A stretch of DNA of 56,318 nt from Lachnospiraceae bacterium (lineage in GTDB: Bacteria; Bacillota; Clostridia; Lachnospirales; Lachnospiraceae): assembly GCA_017619615.1 (NCBI GenBank), contig JAFZRY010000012.1:1-56318 (forward strand). The letters are read 5' to 3'. A program made the position numbers and the translations under genes. Under the pieces are notes generated by a model that ran no database searches, was not told where the DNA came from, and was given only the letters and a program-made list of their open reading frames with translations. Of this stretch, positions 36,030-44,546 are shown in pieces (the stretch's first letter is position 1; every line of letters begins with the position of its first letter).

Positions 36030-38945
36030 TTACTTCGGCATCATCTCGTTGATGTCCACGGCGTTGCCGGTATGCGGCTTGTTCGGATCCTTCTTGAACG
36101 CGCGCCGTTTGGCCGCCATCTCTTTGGCCTCCTTCGAGCCGCTGTTCAGAACGATCTTCACCGCACGCGGGATCGCGTAAGAGATCAGGCCGGTGATTTT
36201 GTCCTCCGCGCGGCGGTAATCCGTCATTTCCGGATGATCGCGCACGAGGTGGATCGCGTCGAATTCGCACCGCGTGGTGCAGAGGCCGCAGCCGATGCAG
36301 CGGTTGGCGTCCACGATGGTCATGCCGCAGGACAGGCAGCGCGAGCATTCCGTCCTGACCTGCTCCTCGGTAAAGACCACGCGCGGATCATAGAAGGAGT
36401 GGCCCGGATCCTCGATGGCTTCGCAGCCGGGTTCCTGACGGCCGGCTTCGTCGTAGGACTCGATCGTGACGTTGTCGGTGTCGAGCGCCTTGAAGTAACG
36501 GCGGTCGCGGCCCACGGTCTGCGGCACGTTGTAATCCGAGACGTAGCGCATCAGGGACTCCGCCGCCTCATGGCCGGCGCCGATCGCGTTGATCACGAAC
36601 TTCGGGCCGGTAAACACGTCGCCGCCCACGAAGATCGACGGATCCGAGGTCTGGTACGTGAAACCGTCCGCCGCCGGATAGTTGCCCCGGCCGAACTTCA
36701 CGCCGGTCCCCTCCAGCAGGCCGCCCCATTCGATGGCCTGGCCGATGGCGAACACGATATGGTCCGCTTCCACCGTGACCGTCTCGCTCTCATCATACTT
36801 CGGCGAGAACGCCCCTGTTTCGGGATCGATCGTGGACACGCAGCGCTTGAACACGATGCCCTTCACGTGACCGGCCTCATTCACCAGGACCTCCTTCGGG
36901 CCCCAGCTGGGCTCGATCTTGATATCTTCCTCTTCGGCTTCGAAGATCTCATTTTTGGACGCGGGCATGGTCTCGCGCGACTCCAGGCAGTACATCGAAA
37001 CGCTCTCCGGGCGGAACCGGTGCGCGGTCCGCGCGCAGTCGATCGCGACGTTGCCGCCGCCGACCACCACGACTTTGCCGTCCATCCGCCGGTCCGGATC
37101 GCTCAGCGCGTTCGCCAGGAAATTCACCGCAAAATCCGTGCCTTCCGCATGATCGTTCGGCACGTTCGGATACCGGCCGCCCTGGCAGCCGATCGCGATA
37201 TAGAAGGCCTGATAGCCCTGCTCCTTCAGCTGCGGGATGGTCACGTCCCTGCCGACCTCCACGCCGCATTTGATCTCGACGCCCAGGTCCCGGATCACTT
37301 CGATCTCCGCATCCACGACGTTCTTCTGCAGTTTGAACGTCGGGATGCCGTACGTCATCATGCCGCCGGGCTTGGCGTTCTTCTCGAACACGGTCGGATA
37401 ATACCCGCGCGCCGCCAGATAGTAGGCGCAGCTCAGGCCGGCCGGGCCCGCGCCGATGATCGCGATCTTCTTGTCGGACCAGTCGCCGATCACGCGGTTG
37501 ATCACCTTCTTCGGCACGCAGCGCGTCGCCGGATCCAGGTCGCGCTCGGCCAGGAATTTCTTGACTTCGTCGATGGACACGGGCTTGTCGATGACCTTGC
37601 CTCTGGTGCAGGCGTCCTCGCAAAGTTTGTTGCAGACGCGGCCGCAGATGGCGGGGAACGGGTTCTCCCGCTTGATCAGCGCCAGCGCCTCGTCGTAGCG
37701 GCCTTCCTTCGCCATCTTCAGATAGCCCTGGACCGGCACGTGCGCCGGGCAGGCGGCCTTGCAGGGCGACGACCCCGTCTTATGCGTATTGACGCGGTTC
37801 GTATCCCGGTAGTTCTCGTTCCAGGCGTATTTGCCCCAGCGGATCTTATCCGGCAGCGGCTGCTTCGGATACTGGATCGGCTTGCCTTCCTTGTCGCAGA
37901 GCTTCTGCCCCAGCTTGATGGCGCCGGCCGGGCAGTATTCCACGCAGCGGTTGCAGGCCACGCATTTATCCTTATCCACGTGCGCGGTATAGGCGCTCTT
38001 GGACATGTTCGGCGTATTGTACAGCTGCGAGGTGCGGATCGCGTTGCAGATCTGCGGGTTGCAGTTGCAGATGTCAAAGATGTGGTCGTCGCCGTCGATA
38101 TTGGTGGTCTGGTGGACGAAGCCGTTCTCCTCGGCCTTCTGCAGGATCTCCAGTGCCTCTTCCCGGGTGATCCAGCGCGCCCGCCCGGTCTCCACGGCGT
38201 AATCCGCCATGTCGCCGACCTGGATGCACCAGTCCTGCTCGCAGTCCGTGCAGCCCTCGCCGAGCACCGCGCGGGAATAGCGGCAGGAGCAGATGCCCGC
38301 GGACAGATGGCCCTCGTATTTCTGCAGCCAGTAGGAGATCTTCTCCAGCTTGTTGGCCTCCGGATGCAGGCTCACTTCCTTTTCGACCGGGATGACGTGC
38401 ATGCCGATGCCGTCGCCGCCCGGACGGACCATGGACGTGATGTCCTCCAGCGGCAGGAACGTCATCCGCTCAAAGAACGACGCCACCGGCGGGTTCTTGT
38501 CCACGCGGTCCGTGGTCGAGTTGAACAGCTCCGCGCTGCCGGGCACGAAGAACGAGAGCCGGAACCGCTGCTCGCCCCTGTCCGGGCGGGTCGGGCCGTT
38601 GTCGTCGTAATTGTCGCCGTAGTCGTACTCGACGATGCCGTGCACCGCGGCGAGCTCCAGCAGTTCCTTCACCCGCTCCGGGGTGAACTGGGACTTGTTC
38701 AGCTCGCACAGCTGCTCATAGGTGTACCATTTGCGCAGCTTCATCCGGAGGAGCATGTCGACCTCGTCCTCGGTCAGGATCTCGCGGAGGCCCCAGTACT
38801 CGGGATCGGTCGCCTTGACGCCCGGGATCTTGGTCTTCACGTTATCGGTGATCTTGCGTGCGAGCTTCGCGTATTTCTTCTTGAAATCCTTCTCGCCGTT
38901 GTACTTGGAAATCGTTATTTCCCTGCTGTCGTATATCTCCGGCAT
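36030..38945 (-). CDS. large Fe-S/FAD NAD(P)H oxidoreductase (glutamate-synthase small-subunit-like fusion)
   Basis: 971 residues, cytoplasmic. An N-terminal ~200-residue helical region is followed by Cys clusters SAGICSCRYSRAVLGEGC and TDCEQDWC (~217-238) and CNCNPQICN (~298). A ferredoxin domain (DKCVACNRCVEYCPAGAI, ~320) and the GltD-type Fe-S segment (PCKAACPAHVPVQGYLKMA, CGRVCNKLCEDAC) come next. The FAD site is KIAIIGAGPAGLSCAYYLA (~495) and the NAD(P) site VVVVGGGNVAIDCAR (~625). A C-terminal 2[4Fe-4S] ferredoxin (CSRCLSCG...CIGCGLCTTRC, ~870-895) precedes the basic tail. It should shuttle electrons between NAD(P)H and a partner. The start follows AAGGAGACTGAA, 1 base after hypA. Confidence 0.9.
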   Translation of the reverse strand: MPEIYDSREITISKYNGEKDFKKKYAKLARKITDNVKTKIPGVKATDPEYWGLREILTEDEVDMLLRMKLRKWYTYEQLCELNKSQFTPERVKELLELAAVHGIVEYDYGDNYDDNGPTRPDRGEQRFRLSFFVPGSAELFNSTTDRVDKNPPVASFFERMTFLPLEDITSMVRPGGDGIGMHVIPVEKEVSLHPEANKLEKISYWLQKYEGHLSAGICSCRYSRAVLGEGCTDCEQDWCIQVGDMADYAVETGRARWITREEALEILQKAEENGFVHQTTNIDGDDHIFDICNCNPQICNAIRTSQLYNTPNMSKSAYTAHVDKDKCVACNRCVEYCPAGAIKLGQKLCDKEGKPIQYPKQPLPDKIRWGKYAWNENYRDTNRVNTHKTGSSPCKAACPAHVPVQGYLKMAKEGRYDEALALIKRENPFPAICGRVCNKLCEDACTRGKVIDKPVSIDEVKKFLAERDLDPATRCVPKKVINRVIGDWSDKKIAIIGAGPAGLSCAYYLAARGYYPTVFEKNAKPGGMMTYGIPTFKLQKNVVDAEIEVIRDLGVEIKCGVEVGRDVTIPQLKEQGYQAFYIAIGCQGGRYPNVPNDHAEGTDFAVNFLANALSDPDRRMDGKVVVVGGGNVAIDCARTAHRFRPESVSMYCLESRETMPASKNEIFEAEEEDIKIEPSWGPKEVLVNEAGHVKGIVFKRCVSTIDPETGAFSPKYDESETVTVEADHIVFAIGQAIEWGGLLEGTGVKFGRGNYPAADGFTYQTSDPSIFVGGDVFTGPKFVINAIGAGHEAAESLMRYVSDYNVPQTVGRDRRYFKALDTDNVTIESYDEAGRQEPGCEAIEDPGHSFYDPRVVFTEEQVRTECSRCLSCGMTIVDANRCIGCGLCTTRCEFDAIHLVRDHPEMTDYRRAEDKITGLISYAIPRAVKIVLNSGSKEAKEMAAKRRAFKKDPNKPHTGNAVDINEMMPK

Positions 38946-38946
38946 T

Positions 38947-39321
38947 TCAGTCTCCTTCCTGTTCTTCCGGATCCGCCGTTTCGGCTTCGATCTGTTTGAT
39001 GATGCACTCGTTTCCCTGGATGAGCCACGTCTCGCCGCTGCCGCAGTGCGGGCAGGTCTTCCCATGCGGGAGGGTGCTGTAGTTCCGGCCGCAGGCGTCG
39101 CAGTGGGTGATGGCGGGGATCGTTTCGATCTTCAGCACCGAGTCCTCCATCAGCGGGTGCTTCTTCTTGAAGTAGTCCCAGCATTCGGAGAAATAATCGG
39201 TCACGATGCCGGACACTTCGCCAATGGAGAGCGTCACGGAACCGATCCGCGTCACGTGGTTCTCCTCCGCGACCTTGTCCAGCGTTTTCGCGAGATGGAT
39301 GATGATCCCCATTTCGTGCAT
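38947..39321 (-). CDS. hypA: nickel metallochaperone HypA
   Basis: 124 residues. The MHE N-terminus, whose His2 binds nickel in characterised HypA proteins, is intact (MHEMGIIIHLAKTLDKVAEE). The zinc site is present as CDACGRNYSTLPHGKTCPHC. The conserved IGSVTLSIGEVSGIV segment follows the helix. The C-terminus is slightly extended and acidic (IKQIEAETADPEEQEGD). HypA hands nickel to hydrogenase (or urease) maturation together with HypB, which is encoded two genes upstream in the same operon. No hydrogenase gene is in the window. Confidence 0.95.
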   Translation of the reverse strand: MHEMGIIIHLAKTLDKVAEENHVTRIGSVTLSIGEVSGIVTDYFSECWDYFKKKHPLMEDSVLKIETIPAITHCDACGRNYSTLPHGKTCPHCGSGETWLIQGNECIIKQIEAETADPEEQEGD

Positions 39322-39333
39322 GGCTGTCCCTCT

Positions 39334-40746
39334 TTAGAAGAATCTCTCGACCAGGTCCTTGGACGCCGCGCAGGTATCTTCCATGTCGCCGAAGCTGATG
39401 ATCTCGCCGGCGTACCAGGTGTGCTGTTTGCCCTGCATCGCCTCCAGCTTGTCATACCAGCCGTCCGCGTAATCCGCCGGGCTCACGTGCGGGCAGTAAT
39501 AGGATTCCTGCTCATACAGGCGCTGCTTGACGGGGAAGCCGCAGAGCTTCATGTCTTCCATCATGTAGTCGATGGTCTTGTCGTACGGCACGTCCTCGGA
39601 GCCCAGATGGTTGCGCAGCGCGTAGACCGGGCTCGGGCAGTTGCCCTTTAAGTCTTCCCAGCGGTGATAGTAGACCATGGCGTGGCCCAGCCGGTCCACG
39701 GTCATGTTGTCGAAGATGTAGCCGGAGATATCGGGGCCGGCGTCCTCTTCGAAGGTCGCGATGAAGTCGACGTATTTCTCGTGGATGATCTTGGAGAATA
39801 GTTCCTTCTCTTCTTCTCTCGCGTCCGCGAATTTCGCGAAGTGATCCAGCGGGGTGGTGACGATCAGCTGGTCGAACTCTTCCACGCGCTCGCCCTTCTC
39901 GTCTTTGACCGTGACCAGGATCTTGCCTTCCGTTCCTTCCGCGGGGCGCTGTACCTTGACGACTTCCGTCTTCAGGTGGGCCGGGTTCTTCAGCTTCTTA
40001 TTCGCGGCTTCGTAGATGGACTGGGTGCCGTCCTTCCAGGTCCACAGGCGCATGTTGATGAATTCGATGGCCGTGGTCGTGTCCAGATATTTCATGACGT
40101 AGGCCGCCGGGATCTCGTCGAAATAGCCGTAGCCGAAAGAGGTGTACGGGCCGATCCAGATGCGCATGACTTCTTCCACGCCGTTCAGCTTGCAGAACTG
40201 GTCAAACGGAAGCGCCAGGTCCTTCAGGTTCGGGTTCTCGCCTTCGATGAGCTGCAGCGGGTTGTCCAGCTGCTTGGAGAGGCCGGAATAGCGGCCGGCG
40301 GCGACGCCGCGGTGGCCGTAGCAGTCGTAGCCTTTGTACTTGGTCTCCATGATCTCGACCAGCTTCTTCATCTGCTTTTTCAGCTTGATGAGGCCGAAAA
40401 GCTTGCTGAGGGAGAAATCCTTCTTGGGCTCGAACGGGAAGATCTCCTTGCCGTTCTTGTCGCGGTACATCCGCCGCATGTTCGGGCCATCGTCGTGGCC
40501 CACGCCGGCGAACTGTTCGACTTCGTGGACAGCGTGATACGTCACCGCGCCCATGATGGCACCGGTCTCGTAAGATCTTTCCTCGCCGTGCACGGGGATC
40601 TTCGGGGAGAAGCACTTGCCGCCGATCTTGTTCAGCCGCTCGTAGATCTCGTAGTTTTCATACCCCTTCTTCTGAAGGTACATCGCCGCGGAAATGCCCG
40701 CGGGGCCGCCGCCGATGATGCAGATGCGGTCGTTCAGGTTTGCCAT
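39334..40746 (-). CDS. NAD(P)/FAD-dependent oxidoreductase, amine-oxidase-like
   Basis: 470 residues, cytoplasmic. The dinucleotide-binding start is DRICIIGGGPAGISAAMYLQ, followed by an ERLNKIGGKCFSPKIPVHG segment; the GGK(C)xS arrangement is that of flavin amine oxidase/phytoene desaturase-like folds. LIVTTPLDHFAKFAD and the C-terminal HTWYAGEIISFGDMED provide the second FAD-contact region. No signal peptide. It lies 12 bases after hypB and 12 before hypA, so it is embedded in the nickel-chaperone operon. Substrate unknown; a redox partner for the large Fe-S/FAD protein downstream is plausible from position. Confidence 0.87.
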   Translation of the reverse strand: MANLNDRICIIGGGPAGISAAMYLQKKGYENYEIYERLNKIGGKCFSPKIPVHGEERSYETGAIMGAVTYHAVHEVEQFAGVGHDDGPNMRRMYRDKNGKEIFPFEPKKDFSLSKLFGLIKLKKQMKKLVEIMETKYKGYDCYGHRGVAAGRYSGLSKQLDNPLQLIEGENPNLKDLALPFDQFCKLNGVEEVMRIWIGPYTSFGYGYFDEIPAAYVMKYLDTTTAIEFINMRLWTWKDGTQSIYEAANKKLKNPAHLKTEVVKVQRPAEGTEGKILVTVKDEKGERVEEFDQLIVTTPLDHFAKFADAREEEKELFSKIIHEKYVDFIATFEEDAGPDISGYIFDNMTVDRLGHAMVYYHRWEDLKGNCPSPVYALRNHLGSEDVPYDKTIDYMMEDMKLCGFPVKQRLYEQESYYCPHVSPADYADGWYDKLEAMQGKQHTWYAGEIISFGDMEDTCAASKDLVERFF

Positions 40747-40758
40747 GAATGGGCCTCC

Positions 40759-41430
40759 TTATTGTTTATTCTTTCTGATCTCACGCCTGAGCCACGCGGC
40801 CCATTCGTCAAAGCCTTGTCCGGTCTTCGCCGAAACGAAGATGATGTCGCAGTCCGGGTTCCGCAGGCGGATGCGCTCGGTCACGCGTTCTTTGCTGAAG
40901 TCGTCGAACACGGGGAGCACGTCGCATTTGTTGACCAGGACGACGTCGCTGATCTGGAACATCAGCGGGTATTTGAGGGGTTTGTCGTCGCCTTCCGGGA
41001 CGGACAGGATCATCGCGTTCTTCGCGGCGCCCGTGTCGAATTCGGCGGGGCAGACCAGGTTGCCGACGTTCTCCAGGAAGACCAGATCCAGGTCCTTCGT
41101 CCCGAATTCGCGGATGCCCTGGCGCGTCATGTCCGCGTCCAGGTGGCACATGCCGCCCGTATGGATCTGGATGACGCGGGCCCCGGTGTCGGAAATGGTG
41201 CGGGCGTCCACGTCGGAGTCGATGTCCGCTTCCATGACGCCGATGCGGAACTCGTCCTTCAGCATCGCGATGGTCCGCACCAGCGTGCTGGTCTTGCCCG
41301 CGCCGGGGGAGGACATCAGGTTCAGGAGGAAGGTGCCCTCCGCCTTCAGTTCCTGCCGGAGCGCTTCCGCGTCCGCGTCATTGTCCGCCAGGATGCTTTC
41401 TTTGACTTCTATGACTTTGTAGTCTTTCAT
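40759..41430 (-). CDS. hypB: nickel-handling GTPase HypB
   Basis: 223 residues, cytoplasmic SIMIBI-class GTPase. P-loop is LLNLMSSPGAGKTSTLVRTI; switch and metal site are VMEADIDSDVDA and HTGGMCHLDADM; then FLENVGNLVCPAEFDTG; the guanine-specificity motif is LVNKCDVL. The N-terminal His-rich nickel-storage stretch of some HypB proteins is absent. The start at 41430 is supported by the promoter and the alignment with short HypB; longer in-frame starts add a non-conserved Pro/Ser stretch. The SD (AAAGGCAG) is weak. It is first in the operon. Confidence 0.95.
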   Translation of the reverse strand: MKDYKVIEVKESILADNDADAEALRQELKAEGTFLLNLMSSPGAGKTSTLVRTIAMLKDEFRIGVMEADIDSDVDARTISDTGARVIQIHTGGMCHLDADMTRQGIREFGTKDLDLVFLENVGNLVCPAEFDTGAAKNAMILSVPEGDDKPLKYPLMFQISDVVLVNKCDVLPVFDDFSKERVTERIRLRNPDCDIIFVSAKTGQGFDEWAAWLRREIRKNKQ

Positions 41431-41556
41431 GGGACTGCCTTTCTGACAGCAAAATGACGGCCGGGAGGGATCGGGGCCGTTCATCGTGCTCTTCGTTTAC
41501 AAGGTTCCGTTTCTGTTAATCATGTACGCACGCATCGCGTTGTTTCAGGTAGTTGT

Positions 41557-41585
41557 ATTATACCCGTCCCGCCCGGTTTAGTCAA
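41557..41585 (-). promoter_or_regulatory. promoter of the hypB operon
   Basis: Minus-strand TTGACT (41580-41585), 17-base spacer, TATAAT (41557-41562). The leader to hypB is about 120 bases, long enough for a regulatory structure, but I recognise none. Confidence 0.82.
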
Positions 41586-41605
41586 TCTATCCGGGGGAGG
41601 GGGAT

Positions 41606-41634
41606 AAAAAAAACTCAGGACGTGTCATCCTGAG
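41606..41634 (-). terminator. repeat-derived terminator of the proC-histidine phosphatase operon
   Basis: CTCAGGA (41628-41634 on the minus strand) TGACACG TCCTGAG (41614-41620), followed by TTTTTTTT. The stem is made from the CATCCTGAG repeat unit. Confidence 0.88.
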
Positions 41635-41695
41635 CGGGAAACGTCAGAACGTGTCATCCTGAGCGAAGGCTCCTGCGGAGCCGGAGTCGAAGGAT
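41614..41695. repeat. CGTGTCATCCTGAGCG direct repeat cluster
   Basis: CGTGTCATCCTGAGCG occurs at 41621-41636 and again at 41650-41665 (29 bases apart). The second copy continues into AAGGCTCCTGCGGAGCCGG and GTCGAAGGATCTTA. The TCATCCTGAGCGAAG...CGAAGGATCT arrangement is a repeat I know from many unrelated bacterial genomes. Confidence 0.75.
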
Positions 41696-41696
41696 C

Positions 41697-42266
41697 TTAC
41701 GGCAGCGGCGTGACCGCCGGCGCGTCGTCCGCGATCTCGAAGCGGATGGGCTCCGCGTTCGGGGTGAAGATCGACTTCATGGGCCGGCCCTCCGGCATCC
41801 CGTTAAAGTAGCAGTGGACCGCGCGGGCCGCACCTCCGTGCATCGCGAGCATGACGCATTTCCCGGGGTATTCGCGGCGGATGTCGTCCAGGCATTCGTA
41901 GACACGCGCGAACACTTCTTTCACGGTCTCCGCGTTCGCGACCTCTACGTTGCGTTCATAGTCCCAGAACAGCACACCGGGGTACACGCTGTAACTCTGC
42001 GCCTCGAAAATGCCGTAGTTGCGCTCGCGCAGGCGCGGTTCGGTGATGATGGGGACGCCGTGCGCTTCGTTGATGATCTCCGCCGTCCGGTAAGCGCGGA
42101 TGAGCGGGGAGGAGAAGATAATATCGAGCGGGATGTCCTTCATCAGGTCCCGCGCGCGGGCGGCCTGCGCCAGCCCGGTCTCGTTGAGCGGGATGTCGGT
42201 GACGCCCTGCACGATCTCGCGGGCGTTCCAGTCGGTCTGGCCGTGCCGCACCAGGTAAAAGATCAT
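41697..42266 (-). CDS. histidine phosphatase family protein (phosphoglycerate mutase-like)
   Basis: 189 residues, cytoplasmic. The catalytic RHG motif is at the N-terminus (FYLVRHGQTDWN), the substrate-site arginine in SSPLIRAYRTAEI, the acid residue in RERNYG and the second histidine in LAMHGGAARAV. Members dephosphorylate sugar phosphates, alpha-ribazole phosphate or proteins; the specificity is not visible. It lies 48 bases after the flavodoxin-like gene and is probably last in the proC operon. Confidence 0.9.
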   Translation of the reverse strand: MIFYLVRHGQTDWNAREIVQGVTDIPLNETGLAQAARARDLMKDIPLDIIFSSPLIRAYRTAEIINEAHGVPIITEPRLRERNYGIFEAQSYSVYPGVLFWDYERNVEVANAETVKEVFARVYECLDDIRREYPGKCVMLAMHGGAARAVHCYFNGMPEGRPMKSIFTPNAEPIRFEIADDAPAVTPLP

Positions 42267-42314
42267 GGTTTTGTCCTCTTTGAGCGATGTTATGTTTCGG
42301 ATTGCAGGCCGCTG

Positions 42315-42854
42315 TTAAATCGTCCGGCAGAACGCTTCTATTTCTTCTTTCCGGACAGTTGCTGCTTCTTTGAATTCGACCGAGCACAGCCCGATCCCGC
42401 CGCCGTACGCAATCTCCAGATGGCCGTAAAAATGCGCGACCGTGCCCAGGATCTTTTCGCATTCCTTCATTCCCGGCCCCGTCCGCAACGCGATGGCGTA
42501 ACCCTTTTTTCCGGCAGGCAGCGCCTTATGCGGCTCGTGCGTATTGCTCCACGGCGTGCAGCGGTCGATGAACGCCTTGAACTGGCCGGGGACGTCCGCC
42601 CAGTAGGACGGGGAAACCGCGAGGATGACGTCCGCGCGCGAAAATTCTTCCATCAGCTCGTCCGCGCCGTCCTGCTGCGCGCATTCCGCCGTGGTATGGC
42701 AGCGGCGGCAGCCCTTGCAGAAACCGATCTGATAGTCGTCGATACACACTGTCTTCACGGTATACCGCTCCGCGAGCTGCTCCGCAGCGATCCGCACGAT
42801 CTCCGCCGTCGCCCCGTTCCGGACGGGGCTGCAGTTGATGACCAGCGCGTTCAT
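42315..42854 (-). CDS. flavodoxin-fold NAD(P)H-dependent oxidoreductase
   Basis: 179 residues. The FMN phosphate loop is LVINCSPVRNGATAEIV, the cysteine pair is in FCKGCRRCHTTAEC, and the second FMN segment is LAVSPSYWADVPGQFKAFID. It is related to the plus-strand protein at 15624-16211 but is not a close copy. It overlaps the stop of the GH2 gene by 4 bases (ATGA), so translation is coupled. Electron acceptor unknown. Confidence 0.87.
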   Translation of the reverse strand: MNALVINCSPVRNGATAEIVRIAAEQLAERYTVKTVCIDDYQIGFCKGCRRCHTTAECAQQDGADELMEEFSRADVILAVSPSYWADVPGQFKAFIDRCTPWSNTHEPHKALPAGKKGYAIALRTGPGMKECEKILGTVAHFYGHLEIAYGGGIGLCSVEFKEAATVRKEEIEAFCRTI

Positions 42855-44545
42855 GATTCCTCTTCCCGCACCGCTTCCTGCAGCGCTTCCGCAATGCCGG
42901 CCAGTTCTTCTGGGCTGACCTTCCGCACCTTCCGGTCGTATGTCAGCAGGCCGTTGGTCTCATCCTCCACGTCGGAGACCTGGGTGTAGATGGCGGCGCA
43001 CAGGCCGGCGCGCGCCAGCGGGATCACCTGCTCTTCGTAGATTTTCCTCAGGCCGGCGGCCAGTTCCTCGCGGGTCCGGAAGATCTTGTAGCCGTAGGTC
43101 TTGTCCGGGTCGGCACTGTGGTCCGGGTCTTTCCAGACAAAGCCGCCGAATTCCGAAAGGACCTGGGCGCGGTTCTCACGGCCGAGCTTCAGCGGTTTGA
43201 AATAGATGTGCAGGCTGTCCACGTCGCTCTTCCGCTGGTGGAACCAGCCGGAGGTCGCGTCCGTGATCCGGCTCCGGTCCAGATGCAGCAGCGCCTTGTA
43301 CAGCTTGTCCGCCTCGAACTGGCCCCAGCCTTCGTTGAAGATGGTCCAGTAACAGATGCAGGGGTGGTTCCCCAGGTGCTCCACGGTCCCCGCCATGCCG
43401 CGGACGAAACGGGTGCGGGTCTCCGGGTCGCGGTTCAGGCGGCTGTCCTTCCGCCGCTGCCAGACCTGGGGCAGCGCGGAATCCCGCAGGAAATGATAAT
43501 CGCCGTTGTTCACCATGTCCTGGAAAACGATCATGCCCAGGCGGTCGCAGTCGTAATAAAACCGCTCCGGTTCGATCTTGATGTGCTTGCGCAGGGTATT
43601 GAAGCCGAGCTCCTTCACGGCAAGGATATCGTCCTCATAGCATTCCGGCGCCGCGGGCGTGTAGATGCCGTCGCTCCAGTAGCCCTGGTCCAGCAGACCG
43701 TGGAAGAAATACGGTTTCCCATTGAGGCAGATGCGTTTTTTTCCGGCCACTTCGCGCACGCTGACATCGCGCAGGGCAAAATACGAGCGCACTTTGTCCT
43801 CCCCGCTCTCCAGCGTGAACCAATAGAGTTTCGGCTCCTCCGGGCTCCAGAAGACGGGGTCCGCCACCGGGAAAACGGCCAGGCCGTCCCGCAGCGGGAT
43901 CCGCTCCCCGGTCTCTTCCAGGGTCAGCGTCCCCTCTTCGGTCCCGAACGCCTGCACGCGGACTTCCGTGCCCCAGGTCGTGATCTTCAGCCGTTCGATA
44001 TATTGTTCCGGCACGGATTCCAGCCACACGGTCTGCCAGATGCCGCTCACCGGCGTGTACCACATGCCGCCCCGGTTTTTCTTCTGCTTGCCCCAGGGAT
44101 AGCGGTGGTCCAGAGCGTCCGTCGCGACGACCCGCAGGGTGTTTTCGCCGCCGGTCAGCAGGTCCGTGATATCCAGCGTGAAGGGCAGGTAGCCGCCCTC
44201 GTGCGAGCCGGCGGGCGAGCCGTTGACGAAGACTTCCGCCAGCTGGTCCACGGCGCCGAAATGCAGCAGGATACGGCGGTTTTCGCACGGGAGGCGGAGC
44301 GTGAAGCGGCGCTCGTAATAAAAGCGGGTCTCTGTCTCAAAATCGCGCCGGATGCCGGACAGCCGGCTCTCCGGGCAGAACGGCACCAGGATCTCCTCCC
44401 GCATCGCCTCGTCCGTGCCGAAGCGCCAGCGGCCGTTCAGGCACTGCCATCCTTCGCGCACCAGCTGCGGGCGGGGATAGGCGTTCCAGAGCGAGGCGGG
44501 CAGAGCCGCGCCGCGCGCAGTCAGCAAATGTTTCAGGGCCGCCAT
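42851..44545 (-). CDS. glycoside hydrolase family 2 (beta-galactosidase/glucuronidase-like)
   Basis: 564 residues, cytoplasmic, no signal peptide. It shows the GH2 three-domain order: sugar-binding jelly roll (FYYERRFTLRLPCENRRILL...VFVNGSPAGSHEGGYLPF), immunoglobulin-like middle domain, and TIM barrel. The acid/base Glu is in TIFNEGWGQF (~403) and the nucleophile is probably the Glu in LSEFGGFV (~464). The short length resembles intracellular beta-glucuronidase- or mannosidase-type GH2 enzymes rather than LacZ. It starts right behind the MFS gene, so it probably cleaves the imported glycoside. The start at 44545 follows GGAAGATTGAC; a start at 44578 is possible. Confidence 0.9.
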   Translation of the reverse strand: MAALKHLLTARGAALPASLWNAYPRPQLVREGWQCLNGRWRFGTDEAMREEILVPFCPESRLSGIRRDFETETRFYYERRFTLRLPCENRRILLHFGAVDQLAEVFVNGSPAGSHEGGYLPFTLDITDLLTGGENTLRVVATDALDHRYPWGKQKKNRGGMWYTPVSGIWQTVWLESVPEQYIERLKITTWGTEVRVQAFGTEEGTLTLEETGERIPLRDGLAVFPVADPVFWSPEEPKLYWFTLESGEDKVRSYFALRDVSVREVAGKKRICLNGKPYFFHGLLDQGYWSDGIYTPAAPECYEDDILAVKELGFNTLRKHIKIEPERFYYDCDRLGMIVFQDMVNNGDYHFLRDSALPQVWQRRKDSRLNRDPETRTRFVRGMAGTVEHLGNHPCICYWTIFNEGWGQFEADKLYKALLHLDRSRITDATSGWFHQRKSDVDSLHIYFKPLKLGRENRAQVLSEFGGFVWKDPDHSADPDKTYGYKIFRTREELAAGLRKIYEEQVIPLARAGLCAAIYTQVSDVEDETNGLLTYDRKVRKVSPEELAGIAEALQEAVREEES

Positions 44546-44546
44546 G

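Noticed and set aside
36030-38945. Glutamate synthase small subunit (gltD)
   Set aside because: The FAD/NAD(P) core is GltD-like, but the N-terminal region, the extra Cys clusters and the C-terminal ferredoxin domain are not, and no gltB is adjacent.
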